Shown piece by piece: positions 37,362 through 45,749 of a DNA stretch of 64,000 bases. Location of the stretch: contig NZ_CABPSN010000001.1 in the NCBI RefSeq assembly GCF_902459565.1, forward strand, positions 434,001 through 498,000, written 5' to 3'. The translations under genes were made by a program, and so were the position numbers. Position 1 is the first letter of the stretch. Every line of letters begins with the position of its first letter. A model generated the notes under the pieces. That model made no database searches. It worked only from the letters and a program-made list of their open reading frames with translations, and had not been told where the DNA came from. This DNA is from Pandoraea aquatica (GTDB taxonomy: Bacteria; Pseudomonadota; Gammaproteobacteria; Burkholderiales; Burkholderiaceae).

Positions 37362-37445
37362 GCGGTTTGCACGACCGGCCCGCGCTTTCGCCACGCTCCG
37401 AAGCGTGTTCGTCACGCGAGCCGGTTGACGTCCCGCTGTCACCAC

Positions 37446-38279
37446 TCAACCATCCGTCGAGACCGTGACCGTCTCCCACTGGCTGAACTCGTACTCCAAC
37501 GCCGTGAGATTTTCGCGCACGAGTTTAAGCGCGTCGCTACCGAGCAATAGGTGCGCGGGCGGATGTGCGGAGTCGATGGCGGCGAGCATGGCGCGCGCTG
37601 CCTTCACCGGGTCGCCAAGTTGCTTCCCACTCTTCTCCTCGCGAGCGCGACGCACCGGATCGAAGCTTGCGTCGTAGTCCGGAATCGAGCGCGGCGTACG
37701 GGCCATCGAGCGCCCCGCCCAATCCGTTCGGAACGACCCGGGCGCGACGGCCGTCACGGCAATGCCGAACGGCTTGACCTCTTTGCCCAGACTCGACGAA
37801 ATCCCCTCCAGCGCGAACTTGCTGCCGCAGTAGTAGGCGATGCCCGGCATGGTGATGTGCCCGCCCATCGACGTGATGTTCAGAATGTGGCCGCGACGGC
37901 GCTCACGCATGAACGGCAGCACCGCCTTCATCATCGCCACCGCGCCGAAGACGTTGACGTCGAACTGACGGCGCATCTCGGACAGCGGGGACTCTTCCAT
38001 AATGCCTTCGTGCCCGTAACCGGCATTGTTGATCAGCGCATCGATCGGACCGACGTTGGCTTCGATCTCCGCCACGACACCCCCGATCGCATCGAAGTCG
38101 GTGACATCGAGCAGGCGACCGAACGCCGATGACGGCGCAAGCGATTCGAAGTCGCGCTTTGCCTGCTCGCTTCGTACCGTTCCGACCACTTTGTGACCCG
38201 CTGCAAGCGCCTCTTGTGCCAGCGCGCGACCAAAGCCGCTGCTCACGCCCGTAATGAGCAAGATCTTTCCTGATGACAT
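37446..38279 (-). CDS. SDR-family oxidoreductase
   Basis: The start MSSGKILLITGVSSGFG is placed by GGGAGAGG upstream. The 277-residue protein has the NAD(P) motif TGVSSGFG (residues 10-17), NNAGYGHEG, catalytic Ser in NITSMGG and the YCGSK active-site Tyr/Lys. It is a classical SDR of the group found with AraC regulators. It is divergent from the AraC gene with a 94-bp gap that contains matching AACGTTTAA-like segments, suggesting direct control. The substrate is unknown. Confidence 0.92.
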   Translation of the reverse strand: MSSGKILLITGVSSGFGRALAQEALAAGHKVVGTVRSEQAKRDFESLAPSSAFGRLLDVTDFDAIGGVVAEIEANVGPIDALINNAGYGHEGIMEESPLSEMRRQFDVNVFGAVAMMKAVLPFMRERRRGHILNITSMGGHITMPGIAYYCGSKFALEGISSSLGKEVKPFGIAVTAVAPGSFRTDWAGRSMARTPRSIPDYDASFDPVRRAREEKSGKQLGDPVKAARAMLAAIDSAHPPAHLLLGSDALKLVRENLTALEYEFSQWETVTVSTDG

Positions 38280-38373
38280 CGTTGCCTCTCCCAAACGTTA
38301 AACGATGGGTGCATACTAGTCTCATTGAAAACGACGTTTAAGTCGAAATTCGCTGATTTTCTTGCCTAAAACT

Positions 38374-39345
38374 ATGAAACCCAAGATGCCTTCGCAGAAG
38401 CCATCGTCGGTGGCCACCGACGTGCGCTCGCGCACAATTGCGCTGTTGCGCGACCTCGCGCCTGCCGAGGGCTACAACCTGACGGCACTGCCCAGCGTCC
38501 GTATCCTGCGCTCTGACCGGGCGCTGTCACGCACGCCGGTCCTGTACGACCCGGGCATCGTGATCGTGTGTCAGGGGCGAAAGCGGGGATATTTCGGGGA
38601 GCAGTTGTACCAGTACGACGAAGACCACTATCTCGCGGTCTCGGTCCCCGTCCCCTTTAGCATGGAGACGGATGCGACGCGCGAACGGCCACTGCTCGCG
38701 CTCTATCTGCATCTGGACTTCACACTGGCCGCAGAACTGGCGTCGCAGATCGACCGGGAAGGGATTGCCGCCCATGAAGCCGCACCGCAAAGCATGATGT
38801 CCACGCCGATGGACGGGCGGATGCAAACGTCCGTGCTCCGATTTCTAGAAGCGATGCGCGACCCGCTCGAAGCTGCCGTCCTCGGACACGGTCTGCTGCG
38901 TGAACTCTACTTCCGGGTACTCACAGGTGCACAAGGTGGCGCGATGCGCGAGGCGCTTTCGATGCGGGGCCAGTTCGGCCGGATCGGCCGTTCGCTACGT
39001 CTGATTCATGCCGGTTATGCTCAACCGCTCGACGTGACGCAACTGGCCGACGAGGCAGGCATGAGCGTGCCGAGCTTCCACAGTCATTTCAAGACGATCA
39101 CGCAGGTCTCGCCGATGCAGTACGTCAAATCGACACGCCTGCACCAGGCAAGGCTGTTGATGGTGCGTCAGGACCTGACAGCCGAAGCGGCAAGCCACGC
39201 CGTGGGCTATACCAGCCCGTCTCAATTCAGCCGGGAATTCAAACGACTATTCGGTCTGACACCCGCCGCCGAAACGAAACGCATGCGCGAGAGCTTTGCG
39301 ATTCCGGAAGCGTTCGCCGGTGCGATATACGTGTCGTCTCACTGA
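38374..39345 (+). CDS. AraC-family regulator with AraC_N domain
   Basis: I start at the ATG (MKPKMPSQKP); a TTG 12 bases upstream is possible. The 323-residue regulator has the AraC_N domain (RTPVLYDPGIVIVCQGRKRGYFG, YLAVSVPVPFSMET) and a C-terminal pair of HTH motifs (LADEAGMSVPSFHSHFKTITQ, and AVGYTSPSQFSREFKRLFG). These regulators typically activate a divergent SDR or aldehyde-handling gene, as here. Confidence 0.92.
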   Translation: MKPKMPSQKPSSVATDVRSRTIALLRDLAPAEGYNLTALPSVRILRSDRALSRTPVLYDPGIVIVCQGRKRGYFGEQLYQYDEDHYLAVSVPVPFSMETDATRERPLLALYLHLDFTLAAELASQIDREGIAAHEAAPQSMMSTPMDGRMQTSVLRFLEAMRDPLEAAVLGHGLLRELYFRVLTGAQGGAMREALSMRGQFGRIGRSLRLIHAGYAQPLDVTQLADEAGMSVPSFHSHFKTITQVSPMQYVKSTRLHQARLLMVRQDLTAEAASHAVGYTSPSQFSREFKRLFGLTPAAETKRMRESFAIPEAFAGAIYVSSH

Positions 39346-39390
39346 CGCATGTGGGTGCCATCGATGTCCCCACGCCGCAGTCGCAAGGGG

Positions 39391-40845
39391 CTACTCGCCG
39401 TGCGACGTCCAGCTCGTATTGGGATAGCCAGCGTTGTGCCAACCCTCGAAAGCCTCGTCCTTTGACGATTTACCCGGATGGTAATGGCCGCTTTCGTTGT
39501 CGAGCATGACCTCGTTCGCCTTTGATACAGCCAGCGGCTGACGATCGGCGTCGAGCTCTGCGAGTTGCCCGCTCCATTCTTCGATCTGCTCCAGCCCGGT
39601 CCTGTACGCCTGCACGTCTGCCTTTTCTTGCCCGGTGACATCGGGTTGTCTGGCCACATCCTCCAACGACATGTCCGGATATCGACCGCTCACGGCTAAT
39701 GCAGCGACCTGATGCTGGTCTCTCAAAGCCGTAAATCGGACGATCTTCTCCTGATAATCCACCGCGTTTCCGTAGTTAATATTGGCCTGCGAGCGCCTGA
39801 CGTGAGCGTGCCCTGCAGCCTTCACCGATTCATTGCCCGCGACAATAGCGTGTTTGATCGGTCCGGCATTGCTGCCGATTCTCAGCACGCTGTTCTTATC
39901 GTAGGTGTACAGGACGTTACCCTCGTGAAGCAGGGCATTAAAGGCCGCGCTGGTGGCAGTGCTGTAGGTAATGATGGTGCCGCTGGCGTAGGCGGATACT
40001 GCCGCCTGTTGCTGCTGAAGTTGAAGCTGAAATGCATGAAAGGTCGCCAGTTCGTTGGCGTAATTTGCCTTTTGCGAATTCTCGTAAATGGTTGGCTTGC
40101 TCGCCAGATAGCCCCCGATGCCGCCCACCACGGCACCGACGGCACCACCTATCGCAGTGCCGATCACGGGGACTACACTGCCGATGGCGGCGCCAGCCAG
40201 TCCGAGCGCGGTCGCACCGCCCAGCGTCCCCACCGTGTTCTTGAGCTTCGTCTTCTGAATGGTCACCGAGTTGGCGGCCACCACCCTACGACCGCGGCCA
40301 TAGTCGACGCCATCCGCACGGCGCTGTACCAGCGCGTCGCCATGTTTCAACGCTTCTTCGCCCATCGTATCGGCCTCGCCTTCGAGACCGACGTCGTCGT
40401 TCACCGGCACTTCGCCTTTCATCTGTGCCGTGGCTTGGACACGCCCCTGCGCTTGCTGCACCACATGCCAGGCTTCGTGAGGTAAATGTCGTTCCTGCCC
40501 CGGTGCGAGGTGAATCTCGCTACCCTGCGCATACGCATGCGCCTGAAGCTGCGCGGGTCTGGACGAGTTGTAGTGCACGCGAACGTGACTCATGTCCATG
40601 CCGGAGAGTGATTCGATCCCTGCTTTGAGCGACGTAGGGAGACCGGTCTGGTTGCCCCGTATCTGATCCGCGAGGGCTTTGTGCTGCGCGTGGCGAGGGC
40701 TGCCTTGCGCAATCGCGTTCAGTTGTAGCGGCGGCGGACGGTGGTCCGCGATGTGGGCAGAACCGAGGCCAACGTCGTTCCCTTTGCGCACCTTGTCCGC
40801 ATGTGCTTTGGCCTGCTTCGCTACCGGAATACGTTCGTGACTCAT
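39391..40845 (-). CDS. DUF4157 (eCIS-core) protein, putative secreted effector
   Basis: The start MSHERIPVAK is chosen for AAGGG upstream. In the 484-residue product, residues about 68-165 form a DUF4157 domain: LPTSLKAGIESLSGMDMSHVRVHY, then the zinc-protease-like HEAWH (123-127) with QQAQ, and GLEGEAD whose Glu could be a third ligand. Residues about 205-247 form a glycine-zipper membrane helix pair (GLAGAAIG, AIGGAVGAVVGGIGGYLA). A Gln-rich helix and long helical region follow. The C-terminal 45 residues (DNESGHYHPGKSS...) look like a separate domain. DUF4157 marks cargo of contractile injection systems, but no such structural genes are in view. Confidence 0.78.
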   Translation of the reverse strand: MSHERIPVAKQAKAHADKVRKGNDVGLGSAHIADHRPPPLQLNAIAQGSPRHAQHKALADQIRGNQTGLPTSLKAGIESLSGMDMSHVRVHYNSSRPAQLQAHAYAQGSEIHLAPGQERHLPHEAWHVVQQAQGRVQATAQMKGEVPVNDDVGLEGEADTMGEEALKHGDALVQRRADGVDYGRGRRVVAANSVTIQKTKLKNTVGTLGGATALGLAGAAIGSVVPVIGTAIGGAVGAVVGGIGGYLASKPTIYENSQKANYANELATFHAFQLQLQQQQAAVSAYASGTIITYSTATSAAFNALLHEGNVLYTYDKNSVLRIGSNAGPIKHAIVAGNESVKAAGHAHVRRSQANINYGNAVDYQEKIVRFTALRDQHQVAALAVSGRYPDMSLEDVARQPDVTGQEKADVQAYRTGLEQIEEWSGQLAELDADRQPLAVSKANEVMLDNESGHYHPGKSSKDEAFEGWHNAGYPNTSWTSHGE

Positions 40846-40996
40846 TGGGAACACCCTTGAGGAAGACGTCCGACTCTTCTGGAAACTTCACGCTTCGGCA
40901 AATGCCTGTCGCCAACTACGTTCGACCACCGACGTTCGCGATTCTACCTCCTGAACGTTAATGTGCCGATCTCCCCGGTCACCCTCTCGCCCAATG

Positions 40997-41041
40997 TGAA
41001 ACGGGCTGAGATCTGCATGAGGCAGAACCCAGCCCGTTTCA
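40997..41041 (-). terminator. Terminator of the DUF4148 gene
   Basis: A 12-bp inverted repeat (40997-41008 with 41030-41041, 21-nt loop) lies 70 bases after the DUF4148 stop and upstream of the DUF4157 gene on the same strand. It isolates the two transcripts. No long T-run follows. Confidence 0.6.
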
Positions 41042-41110
41042 GGCGAACAAGCCGCTCGACAATGCCGGGCACTTGTACCCGGCATCGCCTATTGATGCAC
41101 TTCAGGCACC

Positions 41111-41344
41111 TCATGCGCCCTTGTACAGCGTCATGTTCAGGTGGTCGATCTGGCCCGAGGCTTCGGCACTCTTCAACTGCGCCTGCACTTGTGCCGTGCT
41201 GAGCGTCGGACCGTTGTCCGGCGTCCAGTGCGCGGCGGACAGGGAATTGCCGGTGCTCGTCAGGATTTCATCCGTGCCAGCAGCGTAAGCAACGCCAGCG
41301 GTGCCGAGGGTAGCGAGCGAAACAGCGATCAGAAGGGCTTTCAT
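41111..41344 (-). CDS. DUF4148-family small exported protein
   Basis: The start MKALLIAVSLATLG follows GGAG. The 77-residue product has a Sec signal cleaved near AYA-AG, leaving a short polar peptide with ...LSTAQVQAQLKSAEASGQID. The ready recurrence of xLTRAQV(x)AEL-type segments marks DUF4148, a family expanded in Burkholderiales and often stress induced, with no known biochemical role. It lies downstream of a two-component system on the same strand. Confidence 0.82.
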   Translation of the reverse strand: MKALLIAVSLATLGTAGVAYAAGTDEILTSTGNSLSAAHWTPDNGPTLSTAQVQAQLKSAEASGQIDHLNMTLYKGA

Positions 41345-41541
41345 GGTGTAACTCCAAAGGATGTAGGTCATTAACAGTTAAGTAACGCGCGGTGTGGTGT
41401 GACTGCGCCGCCGTTGAAACCATTAGACCCATTGGAGGTATCTGGGATTTGTCCGCTGCGGTGTCGAGTGCAATCGTAAGTACCTGCGACACCGTCAGAC
41501 ACACTGCGATACAAAGTCGCCACCTAAGTCATCGTTCAGGC

Positions 41542-42879
41542 TCACGCCTTGAGCGATAACCGCGCCTCCAACCCGCCGCCCTCGCGATTGCGCAACGTGA
41601 GCGTCGCGTCCATCGCCTGCGCAAGCTGACGTGCAATGGCCAGCCCCAGCCCCGTGCCGCCGGTATGCCGGTTGCGCGACGTCTCCACGCGCACGAACGG
41701 CGCGAAGACCGCCTCCAGCATGTCCTCTGGAATGCCGGGACCGCGATCGGTGACGATCACGTCGATCCCCCCGGCACGTCGCGCCACGTCGAGATGCGCC
41801 TCACTGCCGTACTTGAGCGCGTTGTCCACGAGGTTGCCCACGATGCGGCGCAACGCCTGCGGACGCGTCACGATCGGCTGTCCCACCTGCCCCGTCAGTG
41901 TGACGGGCGACCCCGCATCGACGTAATCGCAGACAAGACTGTCGAGCAGCGAATCGAGGTCCACCTTGCAAGGGGCTTCCGAAGCACCGTGCAGCGTTCG
42001 GGCGTACGTCACCCCCTCCTTCACCAGCGACTCCATCTCCTTCAGATCCTGCTGGAGACGCACCGCCGAGGTTTCGTCGTCCATCGTGTCGACGCGCAGA
42101 CGCATGCGCGTAATCGGTGTCTGCAAATCGTGGGAGATGGCCGCGAGAATCTGCATGCGCTCGGTCATGTAACCGCCGATGCGATCCTGCATCGCGTTGA
42201 ACGCCCGCGCCGCGCGCGCCACCTCCGACGGACCGTCCTCGCTCAATCGCTCCGCACGCAAATCAGGCCCGAGCGTATCGGCCGCCTTCGCGAGTGCGTT
42301 CAACGGGCGCGTCGCCACTCGCACCGCCAGCCAGCAGCACCCGGCAATCAACACCAGTTGCAGGACCAGAATCGCGGGCAGCCAGCCTGAGAGCGGCAAG
42401 GTCGGCGTGGGGAAGACGTCGATAGTCAACGGCGAGCCGTCGCTCAGACGCAGATGCGCCTGAAGCTGATCCGGGTCGCCGGGCACGCTATTGACGGTCA
42501 CGGGATACGACACCCCGATGGCATCTTCGATGACGCGTGCGACCTGCGCGGCCGCGCCTGCGTCGGGCTTACCGCCGGTCGCACCGGTGCCGAGTTCGAA
42601 GCGATAGCTGCGGCGCGCGAGACGCGGCAACCACTGCGCGCGCTCGGCGGCTGGCAGATGATCGAGCAACGCGACAGAACTGGCGACTTCGCTCTCGATG
42701 TACACGCTCATCATGTTCGACGTCACACGATTGCGCTCGGTCATGGTGAGCCAGAACGAGAGCGCCTGCGCGAGCGCCAGACCGACGAACAGGATGAGCG
42801 CGAGCCGCGCGAACAGCGAGCGCGGCCAGTGCCATTGGATCGCCCCGGGTGCGGGGCCTTGTGTCATGGTGGTAGTCAT
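41542..42879 (-). CDS. Sensor histidine kinase, EnvZ/RstB-like
   Basis: This 445-residue kinase has two membrane helices (about 24-46 and 165-187) around a periplasmic sensor of about 118 residues, a HAMP domain (ATRPLNALAKAADTLG), the H-box with phosphoacceptor His250 in ISHDLQTPITRMR, N-box NLVDNALKYG, G1 TDRGPGIP, F-box APFVR and G2 TGGTGLGLAIA. The sensor has no family I can name. It overlaps its response-regulator gene by four bases and is translated after it. Confidence 0.92.
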   Translation of the reverse strand: MTTTMTQGPAPGAIQWHWPRSLFARLALILFVGLALAQALSFWLTMTERNRVTSNMMSVYIESEVASSVALLDHLPAAERAQWLPRLARRSYRFELGTGATGGKPDAGAAAQVARVIEDAIGVSYPVTVNSVPGDPDQLQAHLRLSDGSPLTIDVFPTPTLPLSGWLPAILVLQLVLIAGCCWLAVRVATRPLNALAKAADTLGPDLRAERLSEDGPSEVARAARAFNAMQDRIGGYMTERMQILAAISHDLQTPITRMRLRVDTMDDETSAVRLQQDLKEMESLVKEGVTYARTLHGASEAPCKVDLDSLLDSLVCDYVDAGSPVTLTGQVGQPIVTRPQALRRIVGNLVDNALKYGSEAHLDVARRAGGIDVIVTDRGPGIPEDMLEAVFAPFVRVETSRNRHTGGTGLGLAIARQLAQAMDATLTLRNREGGGLEARLSLKA

Positions 42880-43616
42880 TCAGGCGCGCCGACGACGGTC
42901 ACTGCCGCGCAGAACACATAGCCTTCATTGCGCAGCGTCTTGATGTAACGAGGCTCACGTGCGCCGTCGCGCAACCGCTGGCGCAACCGGCTGATGAGCA
43001 GATCGATGGACCGGTCGAAGGCGTCGGCCTGTCTGCCCTGTGTGAGATTGAGCAACTGATCGCGCGTGAGCACGCGTTGCGGATGATCGAGCAATACACG
43101 CAGCAGACGATACTCCGCGCCGCTGAGCGCGACCTGTGTGCCGTCGGTATCGAGTAAGTGACGCGCCGTCGTGTCGAGCTGCCATTCGCCGAAGCCCAGA
43201 ATCTCGGCCGTCTCCGTGACTTGCATGCCCGGCGGCAACATGCGCGTACGGCGCAGCACCGACTTGATACGTGCCAGCAACTCACGCACGGCGAACGGCT
43301 TGGCAAGGTAATCGTCCGCGCCCATTTCCAGGCCGACGATCCGGTCCGTCTCTTCGCTGCGTGCCGTGAGCATCAGCACCGGCACCGCCTTGAACTTGCC
43401 CGCGCGAAGTTCGCGGCACAGCACGAGGCCGTCGTCGCCGGGCAGCATCAGGTCGAGGACGATGAGATCGGGCGCGCCGTCGGCCAGCACGGTGCGCATC
43501 TCACGTCCATTGGCGGCCACGCTCACGCGCATGCCGTTCTTTTCCAGGTATTCAGCGAGCAACTCCCGAATCCCGCGATCGTCGTCGACGATCAGCACAT
43601 GATCGATTTTTTCCAT
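42876..43616 (-). CDS. Response regulator, OmpR family
   Basis: This 246-residue regulator has a receiver domain with Asp11/Asp12, the phosphorylation Asp55 in IVLDLMLPG and Lys105 in DYLAKPF, followed by an OmpR-type winged helix (LLRVLLDHPQRVLTRDQLL, DRSIDLLISRLRQRL, IKTLRNEGYVF). It is the first gene of the pair with the kinase. A TATAAT hexamer sits only 8 bases before the ATG, so the mRNA leader may be very short. Confidence 0.93.
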   Translation of the reverse strand: MEKIDHVLIVDDDRGIRELLAEYLEKNGMRVSVAANGREMRTVLADGAPDLIVLDLMLPGDDGLVLCRELRAGKFKAVPVLMLTARSEETDRIVGLEMGADDYLAKPFAVRELLARIKSVLRRTRMLPPGMQVTETAEILGFGEWQLDTTARHLLDTDGTQVALSGAEYRLLRVLLDHPQRVLTRDQLLNLTQGRQADAFDRSIDLLISRLRQRLRDGAREPRYIKTLRNEGYVFCAAVTVVGAPE

Positions 43617-43623
43617 GTGAACG

Positions 43624-43629
43624 ATTATA
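43624..43629 (-). promoter_or_regulatory. Possible -10 box of the two-component operon
   Basis: On the minus strand TATAAT reads from 43629 to 43624, seven bases before the response-regulator ATG. The -35 counterpart is weak (TCGTGA, 17 bases upstream). If used, transcription would start at or next to the start codon. Confidence 0.35.
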
Positions 43630-43816
43630 GCGACGAGCCCTCACACTCACGACCGGCACCGACGCCCGTCAGATCGGGGGTTTTGCGACGTCGCGCGCGC
43701 TCCGTCTCAGGCATCGAACGACGGCTTGCTGGCGCGAGATCGCATTGCAACGGATGGACGACCTCGGTACTGAGACCGCCCGCCAGAAATGCCAGCAGGC
43801 TAAGCAGGCGCCTCAT
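43625..43816 (-). CDS. Possible 63-residue exported peptide
   Basis: This frame starts with an ATG that overlaps the stop of the GFA gene (ATGA), which allows coupled translation. It opens MRRLLSLLAFLAGGLST, a credible signal peptide, and continues with a basic tail (PETERARRRKTPD). There is no homology that I recognise, and its 3' end runs into the putative promoter of the two-component operon. It may be a real small gene or a chance frame. Confidence 0.35.
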   Translation of the reverse strand: MRRLLSLLAFLAGGLSTEVVHPLQCDLAPASRRSMPETERARRRKTPDLTGVGAGRECEGSSL

Positions 43817-44181
43817 GCGTCCTCCACCACGGAGTGTTTTTGACCGTCGGACACCGAGTACTCCAGCGCATACGGATCCACGCCTTCCAGACAGCCGATG
43901 TTCGCGCGCCACATCCCCGGCATCATGCGTGACGCATGGAACGGGTAAATGCCGCAGTGCTTGCAGAAGTAGTGTTGCGCCTGGCGAGTGTTGAACTGAT
44001 AAAGGGTCAGATCGTCCTTGCCGGACAGAATACGCAGATTCGCTTCGGGAAACGGCGGCGTCATCAGTGCGCCCTTGCGGCGGCACAAGCTGCAATTGCA
44101 GCGGGCGGCCGGCTCGACCGGCGTAACAACTTCAAATCGGACGGCCCCGCAATGGCAGGAACCTTGCAACGTTTCAGACAT
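43813..44181 (-). CDS. GFA-family zinc protein (Mss4-like fold)
   Basis: A 122-residue protein with Zn ligands in CHCGAVRFE, CNCSLCRRKGA and FCKHCGIYPFH, the full cysteine pattern of the glutathione-dependent formaldehyde-activating family. Family members bind glutathione adducts or act as simple zinc proteins; many have unknown roles. GGGAG precedes the ATG. It is divergent from the thioredoxin-like lipoprotein gene, 231 bases away. Confidence 0.88.
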   Translation of the reverse strand: MSETLQGSCHCGAVRFEVVTPVEPAARCNCSLCRRKGALMTPPFPEANLRILSGKDDLTLYQFNTRQAQHYFCKHCGIYPFHASRMMPGMWRANIGCLEGVDPYALEYSVSDGQKHSVVEDA

Positions 44182-44412
44182 GGATCAACTCCCGGAGTCA
44201 GTCCGCGCCGGCGGCACGGTCGTTGAGAGCTTTATAGCGCAATCGGCCCTCGCCCCCTATCCCCGTTTGTATCTCAATGTATCTGGACCCCACCCCGATA
44301 CACGTTATTGCCGAAATGCTGCATTTTGCACACATGGCAGATACGCGCGGACAGTCAAATACGGCTACCGACTCACCAAAACCGTTGCACTGTTCCCAGG
44401 AGAAGAACTGCC

Positions 44413-44943
44413 ATGTTGACGCTACTCAGAAGTGCCTTCGTCGCCCTCGCCCTCAGCGGCCTGACCGCTTGCGCGCCGTCGCAGGCCCGGCCGCTCTCAG
44501 GGGGCACCGCGCCCGAATTCACCGGCATCGATAACTGGATCAACAGCCAGCCGCTCACGCTGTCGCAACTGCGCGGCAAGGTCGTGCTGGTCGATTTCTG
44601 GACGTACTCGTGCATCAACTGTATCCACACGACACCATATGTGAAGCAGTGGTACGAAAAGTACAAGGACAAGGGGCTGGTCGTGGTCGGGGTGCACACA
44701 CCGGAGTACGCCTATGAGCGCGACACCAAGAACGTGCAGGACGCGGTACGCCGTGCAGGCATCACGTACCCGGTCGCACAGGACAACCGCTATGCGACGT
44801 GGAAGGCCTACGACAACCTCTACTGGCCCGCGTTCTATCTCGTCGACAAGTCGGGCAAGATTGTCTACACGCACTTCGGCGAAGGCGACTACGACAAGAC
44901 GGAAGCGGCTATCAAGGCGCAACTCGCAGCGCAGCCGTCGTAA
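44413..44943 (+). CDS. Thioredoxin-like lipoprotein (TlpA/DipZ-type)
   Basis: The start MLTLLRSAFVALALSGLTAC follows AGGAGAAG. LTAC is a lipobox, so Cys20 is probably lipidated and the protein anchored in a membrane facing the periplasm. The thioredoxin domain carries the active-site CINC in DFWTYSCINCIHTTPY, a motif typical of the thioredoxin domain of DipZ proteins, plus the cis-Pro in WPAFYLVD. It likely reduces or oxidises periplasmic thiols, perhaps in peroxide defence. It is 176 residues and monocistronic, ending at a hairpin. Confidence 0.88.
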   Translation: MLTLLRSAFVALALSGLTACAPSQARPLSGGTAPEFTGIDNWINSQPLTLSQLRGKVVLVDFWTYSCINCIHTTPYVKQWYEKYKDKGLVVVGVHTPEYAYERDTKNVQDAVRRAGITYPVAQDNRYATWKAYDNLYWPAFYLVDKSGKIVYTHFGEGDYDKTEAAIKAQLAAQPS

Positions 44944-44985
44944 ATCGGTCGCAAAAGAGCCAAATCCATAAGCGCAAACCCTTCC

Positions 44986-45022
44986 GTGGCGAGAGAGTAG
45001 ACAGCTCTCGCCACATTCTTTT
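44986..45022 (+). terminator. Perfect hairpin and T-run before a downstream ribosome site
   Basis: GTGGCGAGAG (44986-44995) pairs with CTCTCGCCAC (45005-45014) across a 9-nt loop, followed by attctttt. It is a textbook Rho-independent terminator for the thioredoxin gene. The T-run ends directly at the GGAGGG of the next gene, so it could also act on translation or attenuation of that gene. Confidence 0.75.
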
Positions 45023-45032
45023 GGAGGGTTGT

Positions 45033-45749
45033 ATGCACGGAATTCAGGGGGCGTTCCCCACCAACATCGTCGCCATTCGCGATAGCGCGGACGACGTTGC
45101 TATCAAAACACTATCCATCACGCTAAAGGACGCGATCGAAGCGCGGCCTTCGCCCGGCGAGCCTTGGACGCCACACGACGCCGCGTGGAATGCACTCACG
45201 GAACTCGACAGGCGTGCAAAGCCGCTCGCCCCAACCGAGACCCGCAACTTCGCAGACAGCATTCGGCAATGGCTGAACGAGGTTCCAAGATTCTCACCAG
45301 ACGTCCTGCTGCTGGACCGAATTCTCGATAACGCCCTCGGCAATACGCAAAGACCGCTGAAGCAGTATCTCGGGGAAAAAGCCTTCGAAAGTCTGGAATT
45401 GCCGCGCCTGAACGTGCTTGAGCCGGGCGAAGTCGAACCGAACTCACGAACATTCGATAGCGTGCTGCCGTCACTCGCATTGGGCGTCCATGAATACGGA
45501 CCGTTCGGACGCACGTTGCTTTGGCATGGCGCACGTCATTTGCTCGCTGGCCCGTCCGGCGACGCGTCCGAATCGAGGGTCGAAGCCTTGCAAAAGGTGA
45601 TGTTCTCGTTTCCCAACAAGTCGCATCTCGGGGATTCGGAGGTGCCGACAATCCAAGAATTCGTGGCTGAACTAGATTTGCTGGACAGCCGCGAGGGCAT
45701 CTACGAGGGCACCCACTTCGATGCCGGGCTCCCCCCAATCATCGTTTAA
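45033..45749 (+). CDS. Protein of unknown function, 238 residues
   Basis: The start MHGIQGAFPTN is well supported by GGAGGG six bases upstream. I do not recognise the family. It has no signal peptide or membrane helix, is rich in charged helices, and has a conserved-looking segment LGVHEYGPFGRTLLWHGARHLLAGP. Spacing suggests a soluble cytoplasmic protein. It has no promoter space of its own except through the hairpin upstream. Its 3' end overlaps the converging Rrf2 gene by four bases. Confidence 0.75.
   Translation: MHGIQGAFPTNIVAIRDSADDVAIKTLSITLKDAIEARPSPGEPWTPHDAAWNALTELDRRAKPLAPTETRNFADSIRQWLNEVPRFSPDVLLLDRILDNALGNTQRPLKQYLGEKAFESLELPRLNVLEPGEVEPNSRTFDSVLPSLALGVHEYGPFGRTLLWHGARHLLAGPSGDASESRVEALQKVMFSFPNKSHLGDSEVPTIQEFVAELDLLDSREGIYEGTHFDAGLPPIIV

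Noticed and set aside
39391-41344. Contractile injection (eCIS) locus around the DUF4157 protein
   Set aside because: No sheath, tube, baseplate or AAA genes are in view; the neighbours are a DUF4148 protein and a two-component system.
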